From Candidatus Woesearchaeota archaeon (lineage in GTDB: Archaea > Nanobdellota > Nanobdellia > Woesearchaeales > JAHWIC01): a stretch of DNA of 56,002 nucleotides. Location of the stretch: positions 1-56,002 of the forward strand of contig JAHWIK010000030.1 in assembly GCA_019322485.1 (NCBI GenBank), given 5' to 3'. The position numbers were made by a program, and so were the translations under genes. The number at the start of each line of letters is the position of its first letter. The stretch's first letter is position 1. Positions 8,414 through 16,896 of this stretch are shown piece after piece. The notes below the pieces were generated by a model. The model saw nothing but the letters and a program-made list of their open reading frames with translations. It did no database searches and had not been told where the DNA came from.

Positions 8414-10123
8414 TTAAATGTATGTCTTCTTAGAATAATGTGTATGAAGTAATTTATGCGCTCTTTCTGAGCCTGGCTCCCCAAGATATTCCTTGTATAG
8501 CTTTAAAGCAGCTGGATTCTGGTGAGATTTTCTTAGCTTTTTTCCTTCATCAACACCAATCAATGCCTGTGTTCTTTTTCTTAAAGTTGCTCTATTATGC
8601 GGAGGGGGCTGTCCGCCACCGCCTATGCAGCCTCCATAGCATGCCATTATCTCAATAAAGTGATATGGGCTTTTGCCAGCTTTTATATCCTCTAGTAATT
8701 TCCTTGCAGCGCCAATTGTATGCACCACACAAATCTTTACTTTCATTCCAGCAATATCAAGCTCTGCTTCCTTTACCTCTTCCATACCTCTTATTGCTTT
8801 ATAATCGATTTGCTTTAGGTCTTTTCCTGTCAGCCAGTCTGCAGCTGTTCTTAATGCAGCTTCCATCACACCACCAGTATGGCCGAAGATGTCTGCTGCT
8901 CCTGTGCTCATCCCAAGAGGATTATCAAATTCAGATTCAGGCAGTTTAGCAAGATTTACATTTAATTCTTTCAATAGCTTGCCAAGCTCAACTGTTGTTA
9001 ATACGAAATCTGCCTCTCCCTTGAATTCCGGCCTTAAAATCTCATATTTCTTTGCAGTACAAGGCATTATATCTACTACAACAATATCCTTTGGATCCTT
9101 ATTTATCTTCTTAGCATAATAGGTTTTTATCAATGAGGCAATCATTGCTTGCGGGCTTCTGCATGTTGACATATTCTTGTTTAATTCCCCATAATAAAAT
9201 TGCTCTCCAAACTTGATCCATGCAGGACAGCATGTTGTGATCATTGGCAGGACCTTATTTTCCTTGACCCTTTCTACAAACTCATGAGCTTCTTCCATGA
9301 TGCATATATCTGCCCCTAGATTAGTATCAAACACCTTGTTAAAGCCAATCTGTCTTAGTGCTGTAACCATCTTTCCTGTTACAGCTGTTCCTGCAGGTAT
9401 GCCAAACATCTCTCCTAAAGTGGCTCTTACAGAAGGAGCTGTCTGGACGATTAGGTATTTACCTGAGTTTAATGCATCAATTACCTCAGGTATGCTGCTC
9501 CTTTCAGTTAGAGCTCCGGATGGACAGGCAACAACACATTGGCCGCAGTTAATGCAGGCACTTTCATTCATTGTATGCTCAAAAGCAGGGGTTATCTTTG
9601 TATTAACCCCGCGCTTAGTCATCCCTATCGCATAAACAGTCTGAACATCATTGCAAACCCTTACACATTGCTCGCAAAGCACACATTTGTTATTGTCCCT
9701 CCTTATAGAGACACTTGAATCATCTATTGGCACTTCCTTGGCAATACTTCCAAATATGGGGTCTTCTATCATCAATTCAGAAGCATATCTTTGCACCTTG
9801 CACAGCAGGTTTTCCTTGCATGATGTACAACTAAGGGAGCCATGGTTAGCTAATAGCAGCTGTATGTTCATTCTTCTTGCTTCAAGAACTCTTGGTGTGT
9901 GGGTATTGACCTCCATGCCTTCTTTGACCTGTGTACAGCATGAAGCCTGCAGCTTAGGCATACCTTTAATCTCTACAATACATAATCTGCATGCACCTAT
10001 TCTCTCTAGTTTTTCAGTATAGCATAGGTGAGGTATCTCAATGCCATTTCTGGCAGCAACATCAATAATATATTCTCCCTCTTTTGCTTCAACCTCATTG
10101 CCGTTTATCTTTAATTTTACCAT
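8414..10123 (-). CDS. hydA: [FeFe] hydrogenase catalytic subunit
   Basis: 569 residues with the full group A modular layout. A plant-type [2Fe-2S] domain (C34, C45, C48, C62 or C63) comes first, then a His-Cys3 [4Fe-4S] site (H94, C99, C102, C108; His-x4-Cys, one longer than the common spacing). Two ferredoxin clusters follow (CVLCEQCVRVC from 147, CINCGQCVVACP from 190), then the H-cluster. H-cluster motifs are all intact: TTCCPAW with proton-relay C298 and ligand C299, MPCTAKKYE with C355, and MACYGGCIGGGGQP with C495 and C499. The conserved LLHTHY tail is present. It should evolve or take up H2. It is third in a hydC-hydB-hydA operon, starting one base after the hydB stop. No HydE/F/G maturases are in the window. 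Confidence 0.96.
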   Translation of the reverse strand: MVKLKINGNEVEAKEGEYIIDVAARNGIEIPHLCYTEKLERIGACRLCIVEIKGMPKLQASCCTQVKEGMEVNTHTPRVLEARRMNIQLLLANHGSLSCTSCKENLLCKVQRYASELMIEDPIFGSIAKEVPIDDSSVSIRRDNNKCVLCEQCVRVCNDVQTVYAIGMTKRGVNTKITPAFEHTMNESACINCGQCVVACPSGALTERSSIPEVIDALNSGKYLIVQTAPSVRATLGEMFGIPAGTAVTGKMVTALRQIGFNKVFDTNLGADICIMEEAHEFVERVKENKVLPMITTCCPAWIKFGEQFYYGELNKNMSTCRSPQAMIASLIKTYYAKKINKDPKDIVVVDIMPCTAKKYEILRPEFKGEADFVLTTVELGKLLKELNVNLAKLPESEFDNPLGMSTGAADIFGHTGGVMEAALRTAADWLTGKDLKQIDYKAIRGMEEVKEAELDIAGMKVKICVVHTIGAARKLLEDIKAGKSPYHFIEIMACYGGCIGGGGQPPPHNRATLRKRTQALIGVDEGKKLRKSHQNPAALKLYKEYLGEPGSERAHKLLHTHYSKKTYI

Positions 10124-10124
10124 T

Positions 10125-11225
10125 TTACTTAAAATCCTGTCTGAAAAATTTTAGGGCAGTCAAAACATGATTTGTGCATGACTGGCCTAAGCCGCACAAA
10201 GCAGTATCCATTATAATCCTAGACAATTTTTCCAGCAGCTCAAAATCAACCTTGCTGGCATTTCCTGATTTTATCTTTTCCAGCAGCTTTAGCACATGCA
10301 CATTACCTTCTCTGCAGGGGGTGCATTTTCCGCAGGACTCATGCTTAAAGAACTGCGCTATGTTTATAGCCATGTCAAGCATGTTTCTGTTTTTACCAAC
10401 AACAATTAGTGAACATGCCCCTAACATTGCATCTTCCCTGCAAACATGCTCTGCATTAACACCAAAATTTGGCTTGTAAGGTATACAGCCGCCAGCAGCA
10501 CCAAGGTACACTGCTTTTGGATTTTTAGCTCCAGCCAGTTTCGAAATATCCTCCATCTTTGTGCCTATCTTTAATTCATAAACCCCTGGTTTTGAAACAT
10601 CGCCAGAAACAGAAAATAACCTAATGTCATTATTCCAATCTTTATTAATGATTGCTAGAGGAACATTTGTCAGGGTTTCAACATTATTAATTACAGTTGG
10701 CTTTCCAAACAGGCCTTTTTGTGGCGGGTATGGCGGCTTAAAATGAGGATAACCACGTTTGTTTTCAATAGAGGCAATGATAGCTGTTTCATCACCGCAG
10801 ATATAAGCACCACCACCTTCTATGATATCTATCTTTAAGTCAGACTTAGCCTCTGCTAGAACCTTCTTAATCACTTCTTCTAGTTTAGCTTTCAAATAAT
10901 AATATTCCCCTCTTAGGTATATATAGGCTTGCTTAGCATTAACGCAGTAGGAAGCTATTATTATGCCTTCAATTACATTTTCAGGATTATTTTCTAGGAT
11001 TAATTTATCCTTGAATGTTCCTGGCTCGCCTTCATCTGCATTGCATATAACGAATCTTTCCTTTTCTTTCGCCTTTCTTGTAAACTCCCATTTCAAGCCA
11101 GTTAAGAAACAAGCTCCTCCCCTGCCTGTTAAGCCTTTTTTCTTTAACAGCTCCATGGTTCCTTCTGGCCCCAGCTTCTTCACTTGCTTCCATGCTTCCA
11201 GGTTTGATTTTTGAAGGATTTTCAT
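10125..11225 (-). CDS. hydB: hydrogenase NADH-dehydrogenase-like (NuoF-type) flavoprotein subunit, minimal form
   Basis: FMN/NAD(H)-binding diaphorase subunit that links NADH to HydA. Seen: the GRGGACFLTGLKW loop (the usual Gly-Phe-Pro is Cys-Phe-Leu here), NADEGEPGTFKD for FMN, and a [4Fe-4S] site at C298, C301, C304 (SCGKCTPCREG) and C344. At 366 residues it lacks both the N-terminal thioredoxin-like [2Fe-2S] domain and the C-terminal double-ferredoxin domain found in HydB of well-known electron-bifurcating hydrogenases. It may therefore be NADH-linked without bifurcation (inference). It starts a few bases after the hydC stop. Confidence 0.93.
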   Translation of the reverse strand: MKILQKSNLEAWKQVKKLGPEGTMELLKKKGLTGRGGACFLTGLKWEFTRKAKEKERFVICNADEGEPGTFKDKLILENNPENVIEGIIIASYCVNAKQAYIYLRGEYYYLKAKLEEVIKKVLAEAKSDLKIDIIEGGGAYICGDETAIIASIENKRGYPHFKPPYPPQKGLFGKPTVINNVETLTNVPLAIINKDWNNDIRLFSVSGDVSKPGVYELKIGTKMEDISKLAGAKNPKAVYLGAAGGCIPYKPNFGVNAEHVCREDAMLGACSLIVVGKNRNMLDMAINIAQFFKHESCGKCTPCREGNVHVLKLLEKIKSGNASKVDFELLEKLSRIIMDTALCGLGQSCTNHVLTALKFFRQDFK

Positions 11226-11230
11226 TTGAT

Positions 11231-11653
11231 TTATTTCAATAAAGTCTTTAGTTTATCCTTTGTAACACCAGTTATTAACTCATCATTAATCATAATAGCA
11301 GGTGCTTTATCGCAGCAGCCAATGCATGAGGTTAGTTCTAAGGTAAACTTTCCATCTTTAGTAGTTTCATTAACATCTATTCCCAATATACTCTTTGACT
11401 CTTCCAAGATATCTACAGACTCATTTAAGTAACAAGAAGGACTGTTGCATATCCTAACTACTTTCTTCCCTTTCTTCTTTATACTAAGCATTGAATAGAA
11501 TGTAGCTGCAGAATATATCTCAACAACAGGTATTCCTATTTTCTTAGAAAGCTCTTTTATTTGCTTTTCAGGGAGGTAACCCTGCTTTCTTTGTATCTCT
11601 TTCAGTTGATTAAGAAGTTTTTCTCTTTTTACCAGCCTATGCTCTAAGGTCAT
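11231..11653 (-). CDS. hydC: hydrogenase NuoE-like [2Fe-2S] subunit
   Basis: 140-residue thioredoxin-like ferredoxin, first gene of the hydrogenase operon. An N-terminal helical region (LLNQLKEIQRKQGYLPEKQI, typical of NuoE) leads to a thioredoxin fold holding one [2Fe-2S] cluster through C69, C74, C110 and C114. It passes electrons between the NuoF-like subunit and HydA. A GAGGAT ribosome site precedes the ATG, and a TATA-like TTTTTAAAGAG lies at about 11694-11704 on this strand. The length is near the short end of the family. Confidence 0.92.
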   Translation of the reverse strand: MTLEHRLVKREKLLNQLKEIQRKQGYLPEKQIKELSKKIGIPVVEIYSAATFYSMLSIKKKGKKVVRICNSPSCYLNESVDILEESKSILGIDVNETTKDGKFTLELTSCIGCCDKAPAIMINDELITGVTKDKLKTLLK

Positions 11654-11693
11654 TTAATTAATCCTCTTTTGACATACTGCTAGTACCTCTTCT

Positions 11694-11746
11694 CTTTAAA
11701 AAGATTTCGATTTGTTTTTTTACTAAAATCAAAACTTATTTAAACC
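11694..11746. promoter_or_regulatory. divergent promoters for hydCBA and the 11769 membrane protein
   Basis: The 115-base gap holds a minus-strand TATA-like TTTTTAAAGAG (11694-11704) about 40 bases before hydC. It also holds a plus-strand TTATTTAAAC (about 11736-11745) roughly 27 bases before the ATG at 11769, so that gene is probably leaderless. No clear operator palindrome is visible between them. Confidence 0.4.
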
Positions 11747-11768
11747 AGTTATATCTTGTTATTTTCTT

Positions 11769-12317
11769 ATGGAATATTTCAACAAGGTAGTCAATCTCCA
11801 GGATTATAAATTAGAATACAGGCAGGAATTATTTGAAATAATCCTTTATTCAGTTGTTTCATTCTTTCTGCCTTTCTTTGTGGGGCATCCCCAGATTGTA
11901 GTTGGTGTTTTGGTTAATACTTTCTTAATAACATCTGCCTTGAATGTTAAAGGCACAAAGCTGCTTCCTGTTGTTATAGCTCCTTCTTTAGGGGCTTTGT
12001 CAAGAGGTATCTTATTTGGGCCTTTTACCATATTTTTGGTTTACATGATTCCATTTATCTGGATAGGGAACAGCATCTTGGTTTTTGCATTTAAATGGTT
12101 AAACCTTGATAAGAAGCTCAATAAATGGGTTGTTTTATTGATTGGAGCAGTTACAAAAGCAGCATTCTTATTTGGGATTGCTTATTTATTAGTAAGTATG
12201 AAGATACTGCCTGTACCATTCTTGGCAGCAATGGGCATATTCCAGTTTTATACAGCAATCTTAGGCGGAATACTTGCTTTAGGATTTCAGTCAGCTAAGA
12301 AAAAGTTTACTGTTTAA
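11769..12317 (+). CDS. multi-pass membrane protein divergent from the hydrogenase operon
   Basis: 182 residues with about five hydrophobic helices and a short cytoplasmic N-terminus. Glycines and prolines occur within the helices (LGALSRGILFGPFTIFLVYM, AAMGIFQFYTAILGGILALG), as in small permeases or substrate-binding membrane components. No redox cysteines or His ligands are seen. I do not recognise the family with certainty. Position alone (back-to-back with hydC over a shared promoter region) suggests a link to hydrogen metabolism. Confidence 0.7.
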   Translation: MEYFNKVVNLQDYKLEYRQELFEIILYSVVSFFLPFFVGHPQIVVGVLVNTFLITSALNVKGTKLLPVVIAPSLGALSRGILFGPFTIFLVYMIPFIWIGNSILVFAFKWLNLDKKLNKWVVLLIGAVTKAAFLFGIAYLLVSMKILPVPFLAAMGIFQFYTAILGGILALGFQSAKKKFTV

Positions 12318-12324
12318 TTATTCT

Positions 12325-12561
12325 TTATTTCTTTGCCTTAGGAACCTCTATCCTAAGAATATCTCCTTTAAAGATAGCATTAGCCTTTTCAGGAATAATC
12401 TCTTTTTCTGACTTCATTATCTTCTTCGTTCCTTTAACCTTAACCTCTAGCTTATGGCCACCCATCTCCAAGCCTATATCTTCCTTCTTGACATCAGGCA
12501 GTTTAACAAAGAACACCATGCAGGTTTCAGTTTCGTATATACCCTCTTTTTGCTCTTCCAT
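12325..12561 (-). CDS. mini Hsp20/alpha-crystallin-like protein
   Basis: 78 residues, essentially a stripped alpha-crystallin-type beta sandwich. The segment CMVFFVKLPDVKKEDIGLEM resembles the start of the domain (usually hydrophobic-LPGV-KKEDI), followed by GHKLEVKVKG and ILRIEVPKAKK in place of the last strands. Typical small heat-shock proteins are 130-180 residues with extended arms and an I-x-I tail. This one lacks the N-terminal arm and part of the core, so it may not oligomerise the usual way. It is convergent with the membrane protein gene, only 7 bases away. Confidence 0.65.
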   Translation of the reverse strand: MEEQKEGIYETETCMVFFVKLPDVKKEDIGLEMGGHKLEVKVKGTKKIMKSEKEIIPEKANAIFKGDILRIEVPKAKK

Positions 12562-12675
12562 TAGTCGATAAATGTTGTCTTACAGCTTATTAAGCATTAC
12601 CAAACTACAAAATATATATTGCAGTATACATAACTTTTAAAGTTTTTATTCAATAGCCCTGTTTAGGGTGATACT

Positions 12676-12870
12676 ATGGACTGTAAAAAAGGATCAAATA
12701 CCAAGAATTGCAATTGCACATATGGCGGTTGTTCTAGAAAAGGTAAATGCTGCGAATGCCTGCAATATCATTTAAGCTCTAATGAGCTGCCAGCCTGCTG
12801 TTTCCCGCCAGAAGCAGAAGCAACTTATGACAGGAGCTTTGAGAAATTCATAGAGGTGCGCAGCAAATGA
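12676..12870 (+). CDS. small Cys-rich protein (DUF6485-like)
   Basis: 64 residues with eight cysteines. The first seven fall within about 40 residues (CKKG, CNCTYGGC, KGKCCECLQYH, then ELPACCF), a pattern seen in DUF6485-type metal-binding proteins. A zinc or iron-sulfur site is likely. A GGTGAT ribosome site precedes the ATG. Its TGA overlaps the nitroreductase start by four bases (ATGA), so the two are coupled and probably work together; the function is unknown. Confidence 0.75.
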   Translation: MDCKKGSNTKNCNCTYGGCSRKGKCCECLQYHLSSNELPACCFPPEAEATYDRSFEKFIEVRSK

Positions 12871-13361
12871 ATGCAATAGAAGCAATCAAAACAAGAAGAA
12901 GTGTAAGGGAATATTCTGATAAAGAGATATCAAAAGAAGACCTTAAGGAGATTATTGACTGTGCAAGGATGGCAGCTACAGCGCGCAACATACAGCCATG
13001 GCAGTTTGTTGTTGTTCAGGATGCTGTAAAACTTGCAAAGATATCAGAGCTTGCTCCTAATGGTTCCTTCATAAAAGGAGCGAATGCAGCTGTTGTTGTT
13101 TTTAGTGAAGACACAAAATATTATCTTGAAGATGGTTCTGCAGCAATATGCAATGTAATGCTGGCAGCGCATGCTTTAAGCATAGGCTCATGCTGGATTG
13201 CTGGTGACAAAAAGCCTTATTGCGAAGACATAAAGAAATTATTTAATGCTCCTGCTGAAATGAAACTTGTTGGAATGGTTTCTCTTGGTTATGCAAAAGA
13301 AGCTGTTGCAGAAAAAGAGAAGAAAGCAGTTGATGAAGTGCTTAAGTGGGAGAGTTTTTAA
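12867..13361 (+). CDS. nitroreductase-family flavoprotein
   Basis: 164 residues of the FMN-dependent nitroreductase/NADH-dehydrogenase-like family. The N-terminal IKTRRSVREYSDKEI is the characteristic FMN-phosphate-binding arginine motif, ARNIQPWQFVVV is the conserved second motif, and IGSCWIAGDK near residue 110 completes the active site. The subunit is short, so it would act as a dimer. The substrate is unknown. It is translationally coupled to the Cys-rich protein before it. A partial repeat (copy B) begins 22 bases after its stop. Confidence 0.9.
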   Translation: MNAIEAIKTRRSVREYSDKEISKEDLKEIIDCARMAATARNIQPWQFVVVQDAVKLAKISELAPNGSFIKGANAAVVVFSEDTKYYLEDGSAAICNVMLAAHALSIGSCWIAGDKKPYCEDIKKLFNAPAEMKLVGMVSLGYAKEAVAEKEKKAVDEVLKWESF

Positions 13362-13383
13362 TGTTCGATAAAAAATAAAAATC

Positions 13384-13431
13384 AATCTGAAAATTCCTTT
13401 CACATCACATTAAAGGAATTTTCATCTGCTT
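13384..13431 (-). repeat. four-way-junction repeat, copy B (partial: arm 3 plus edge of arm 2)
   Basis: Contains AATCT 13384-13388, then the arm 3 hairpin GAAAATTCCTTT 13389-13400 with AAAGGAATTTTC 13412-13423, then ATCTGC, the first strand of arm 2. It stops abruptly at the 3' end of the convergent gene (stop at 13432-13434). Arms 1 and 2 are otherwise missing. Element orientation is opposite to copies A, C and E. The hairpin could end transcription from either side of this convergent gap. Confidence 0.8.
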
Positions 13432-14364
13432 CTATAATTTTCGTATCTTAGTAACAAAGAATCCCTCTGTATCATTATCTTGCGGCCAAAGCCTTAAACA
13501 TTTCTTAACCTCAGGATTATATTTTTTATTTTCAAATTCTAATATTGGTTCAGACCTATTGATATCTAATTTTATTTCTTCCAGCTTTGCATTATCATAT
13601 TTCTCCAATAAATAACTAATAACCTCTTCATCCTCTTCAGGCTCATCACTGCAGGTAGAATAAACCATTGTTCCGCCGCTTTTCAAGTTTTCAAATGCAA
13701 CACTAATCAATTGTTTTTGTGCTCCAGCTAACCTTCTCACCATGTTTGCATTCCATATCCTTATTGTCTTAAATGACTTCCTTATAGTTCCTGTTCCAGA
13801 ACAAGGAGCATCAACAAGGATTTTGTCAAACTCAAAACCCTTAAAGAAGCGGCCTTCCATTAAAGTCAGAATAGCATTGGTTATTCCCATCCTTTGCATA
13901 TTAATCCCAAGCGGAGCAAGCCTAATTCCTTTGTAATCATTAGAAATCAAAACACCTTTGTTCTGCATGTACTGTGCAATCTGAGATGACTTAGAGCCAG
14001 GAGCAGCACACATATCTAAAACCTTTTCACCTGGTTTTGGGTCTAAAACAATAGGAGGAATCATTGAAACAGCTTCCTGCACATAGAAATAACCCAAAGA
14101 GTGCTCTGTTAGGTTACCAATATCCCTTCTGTCAGTTGTTTTGTGCTTAATCCAAAATCCTTCCTTGCACCAAGGGATTGGAGTTAACTCCCAGACTTTC
14201 TCAAGCCTTTTCTTCAGTTCAGGAACAGAAATCTTTAGAGTGTTAACTCTTATAGATCTTCTTAACCAAGTAAGAGAATATTTCTTAAACTCTTCCCAGT
14301 CAGTAAGTTTCTTGTAGCGTTCAATGAACTTTGCTTTGAATTCTATTTGGCTTGTATCTTTCAT
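13432..14364 (-). CDS. NSUN/RsmB-family RNA m5C methyltransferase
   Basis: 310 residues. Methylates cytosine-5 in tRNA or rRNA using SAM. Motif I LDMCAAPGSKSSQIAQ, motif IV DAPCSGTG and motif VI YSTCS supply the SAM pocket and both active-site cysteines. The N-terminal part (SIRVNTLKISVPELKKRL) is the usual RNA-binding lead-in. No PUA domain is appended. Its ATG overlaps the stop of the Elp3 gene by four bases (ATGA), so two RNA-modification genes are co-translated. tRNA is the likeliest target in archaea. Confidence 0.9.
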   Translation of the reverse strand: MKDTSQIEFKAKFIERYKKLTDWEEFKKYSLTWLRRSIRVNTLKISVPELKKRLEKVWELTPIPWCKEGFWIKHKTTDRRDIGNLTEHSLGYFYVQEAVSMIPPIVLDPKPGEKVLDMCAAPGSKSSQIAQYMQNKGVLISNDYKGIRLAPLGINMQRMGITNAILTLMEGRFFKGFEFDKILVDAPCSGTGTIRKSFKTIRIWNANMVRRLAGAQKQLISVAFENLKSGGTMVYSTCSDEPEEDEEVISYLLEKYDNAKLEEIKLDINRSEPILEFENKKYNPEVKKCLRLWPQDNDTEGFFVTKIRKL

Positions 14365-16055
14365 TTTAATTTCTTAACCATATAAGGCCCTTCTTGCTTA
14401 TAACCGAGCTTTCTAAAATACTCACGAGCACCAATGCCGGATATTACAATCATCTTATTCCTATTGTAGGTCTTTGCTGTCTCTTCTGCTGTTTCCATCA
14501 ATGCCTTCCCAATGCCTTTATGCTGTACTTTTCCTCTCTTTCCAATCTCAGCAGCTTCACCGTAAACATGAAGCTCTCTGATTAAGGCTGAATCCTCTTT
14601 TATCTCTTTTCTTAAAGACTGTGAGGGAAACCTTAGCCTGCAGAAACCTAGAATAATGTCATTTTTTATATCATCTGCTGAAATAAAAAACTCATTTCCA
14701 TCAGAAGCCTCATAATATGCTGTTGAAATTGCTGTTTTGTTTGAGATATTCCTGCCGCGCGGCTCCCTGCACCTTATGCATTCACATTTTATTTTCTGTT
14801 TCTTCATAACCTTTTCAATATACTGCCTTAGATTAGTCATACCAACACCAGCTTCTGTCATAAAAGTAGGAATATCGCGCTGCACTCTCATTATCCTTAC
14901 CCAGCGAGGTACAAACTGCTTGAACTCAGCAATAAGCTCAGCTGCTTTCTTTGTTGTTAACGGCTTATACCTATGCTGCTTCCACCACATATAGAGTTTT
15001 GTTCCTTTCAAAACCATGCACGGATAAATCTTCAGCATGTCAGGCCTAAAGTCAGAGTTCCTGAACAACTCAATAAGCCCCATAAAGTCTTTTTCCCTGC
15101 TAACACCAGGCAAACCAGGCATTATATGAAAATTGAGCTTAAACCCAAGATCCCTTAGAGTTTTTATTGACTCAATAGAGTCTTTGACAGTATGCCCTCT
15201 TCTTACCTTTTTTAGAACATTATCATACACAGTCTGTACGCCAAGCTCAACCCTGGTGCAGCCAAGCCTTAGCATTTCATTGCCTTGCTTTAACTTCCCA
15301 TAGTCAGGTCTTGTCTCGATAGTCAAACCAACGCATTTTATTTTTGATTTTTCGTTATTTTTTTGAATTGTTTCAAGTTTTAATTTTTTATTTTCTTTTT
15401 TTATTGATAGCAGTTGGTTATGAATCCTTTTTAACCGTTCTTTATCACCTAAATCCTTAGCAGGCAATTCAAAGAACTTTTTGAATTTTAAAAAATTGAA
15501 TTTATTATTCTTAAAAAACAACCTTGAGAAGTCATTCATCGCTTTCAGAGAGTATTTAACAAAATCTTCCTGATACTTTTTAGGAAAGCTTGGAAAAGTA
15601 CCGCCCATCAGAATCAATTCAATCTTATCAGGCACATGCCCGCTTACAACATACTGCTCTAAACGATTCATAGTTTGCAGATAAGCATCAAACCTGTTCC
15701 TTATCGCACGCCTTGTTGCAGGCTCTTTTCCAGTATAACTCTGGGGTATACTGCCAAAAACAGAATCAGGGCCGCCAGGGCAGTAATAGCATTTTCCATG
15801 CTTGCATTTAATCGGTTTTGTCATTATTGCGCAAACAGCAACACCAGATATTGTGCGGGTTGGCTTTGTAAGCAGATACTTTCTTATCTTAGGGACGTCC
15901 TTAGCATCAGCATTTAGCAAAATCTCAATATCTGAAGGAATAGTTTTGCGCTTATATTTACTGCAAACCTTATTCTTAAGTCTGTTCAATTGTTTCTTAT
16001 TTGGTTTCTTTGCCTTGATAAGCTCTATCAATTCTTCAAAATATTTTTTTGACAT
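14361..16055 (-). CDS. elp3: Elp3: tRNA uridine-34 carboxymethyl-forming radical SAM/acetyltransferase
   Basis: 564 residues, near the usual archaeal Elp3 length. A basic N-terminal tRNA-binding part comes first. A radical-SAM centre follows with Elp3 spacing (CKHGKCYYC, Cys-x4-Cys-x2-Cys) and the nearby GGTFPSFP. The C-terminal GNAT acetyltransferase domain includes HKGIGKALMETAE and ends EYFRKLGYKQEGPYMVKKLK. Archaeal Elp3 alone makes cm5U34 from acetyl-CoA and SAM. It is first in a two-gene RNA-modification operon. Confidence 0.96.
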   Translation of the reverse strand: MSKKYFEELIELIKAKKPNKKQLNRLKNKVCSKYKRKTIPSDIEILLNADAKDVPKIRKYLLTKPTRTISGVAVCAIMTKPIKCKHGKCYYCPGGPDSVFGSIPQSYTGKEPATRRAIRNRFDAYLQTMNRLEQYVVSGHVPDKIELILMGGTFPSFPKKYQEDFVKYSLKAMNDFSRLFFKNNKFNFLKFKKFFELPAKDLGDKERLKRIHNQLLSIKKENKKLKLETIQKNNEKSKIKCVGLTIETRPDYGKLKQGNEMLRLGCTRVELGVQTVYDNVLKKVRRGHTVKDSIESIKTLRDLGFKLNFHIMPGLPGVSREKDFMGLIELFRNSDFRPDMLKIYPCMVLKGTKLYMWWKQHRYKPLTTKKAAELIAEFKQFVPRWVRIMRVQRDIPTFMTEAGVGMTNLRQYIEKVMKKQKIKCECIRCREPRGRNISNKTAISTAYYEASDGNEFFISADDIKNDIILGFCRLRFPSQSLRKEIKEDSALIRELHVYGEAAEIGKRGKVQHKGIGKALMETAEETAKTYNRNKMIVISGIGAREYFRKLGYKQEGPYMVKKLK

Positions 16056-16094
16056 TATGGCAGAATAGGGAATGCTGGTTTATAAACTTAATCT

Positions 16095-16892
16095 TTATAC
16101 ATTAAACAAAAATATATATGCCAGGAATACTCCCAAAGAAATCAGATTTATAATCAGCCCCCTCTTTAATTTTGCTCTTTCTTCAATGCCAAGCAGGTAG
16201 CATGTAAGGGCAATTGAGATAAACCCCCCTATATGGGCAAGATGCCCGATACCATCCTCAATAGGGTTTAGCACACCCATAATGTCTCCATAGATGGTCA
16301 GCCAGCCAACAACCATTACAGGCATAGGCACCACCAAGTCATGCACAATATAGAAAGGCTCAACAAGTATTGCTGCAGCAACCAGGCCCATCAGGGCACC
16401 AGACGCACCTAGGCCCCCAATATTATCACCCAGGATGAATAAATGAATCAAGGACGAAAAAACCCCTGATATAATCAAAGCTCCAAAATAAACCAGTGCA
16501 GTTCTGCCTACACCAAGTTTCCTTTCAACAATTCTGCCAAAGATGAAAATCCCAAGCATGTTCCCAAAAAGATGAACAGCATTGGCATGAAGAAATCCAG
16601 ATGTAATCAGGGTATACAACCTTAGATTCAACAAATCAGAAGGATAGCTTATAAGAGAACTCAATAAAGCTTCGCTCATAAAAATGCTCACAAAAAAGAT
16701 TAAGATATTGACTATTATCATGGTTATTGAGAATTTAGGCCCAAATACGAATTCTACTATGTCCTTAAAAGGCTGGAATAAATCCTTAAACTCCTTTTTC
16801 TTGAATAGGACTAATACCAGAATAATCGGGGTAAGTAAAACATGAAAAATCAGTTTCCAGATAAATATAGTTTCTGATTCTATCTTTTTCAT
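16095..16892 (-). CDS. rhomboid-family intramembrane serine protease
   Basis: 265 residues with six to seven membrane helices. The catalytic dyad is visible: GASGALMG with Ser164 and HLAHIGGF with His220. HLFGNMLGIFIFG, with the conserved His/Asn of the second helix, is also present. An alternative TTG start at 16904 would overlap the upstream gene by eight bases. I prefer the ATG at 16892, four bases after that gene's stop. The substrate is unknown. It is co-directional with the cation exchanger gene. Confidence 0.9.
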   Translation of the reverse strand: MKKIESETIFIWKLIFHVLLTPIILVLVLFKKKEFKDLFQPFKDIVEFVFGPKFSITMIIVNILIFFVSIFMSEALLSSLISYPSDLLNLRLYTLITSGFLHANAVHLFGNMLGIFIFGRIVERKLGVGRTALVYFGALIISGVFSSLIHLFILGDNIGGLGASGALMGLVAAAILVEPFYIVHDLVVPMPVMVVGWLTIYGDIMGVLNPIEDGIGHLAHIGGFISIALTCYLLGIEERAKLKRGLIINLISLGVFLAYIFLFNV

Positions 16893-16896
16893 TTCT

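Noticed and set aside
13384..13431. Copy B as an ordinary factor-independent terminator only
   Set aside because: It matches arm 3 and the start of arm 2 of the repeat family base for base, so it is a truncated family member, though it may also work as a terminator.
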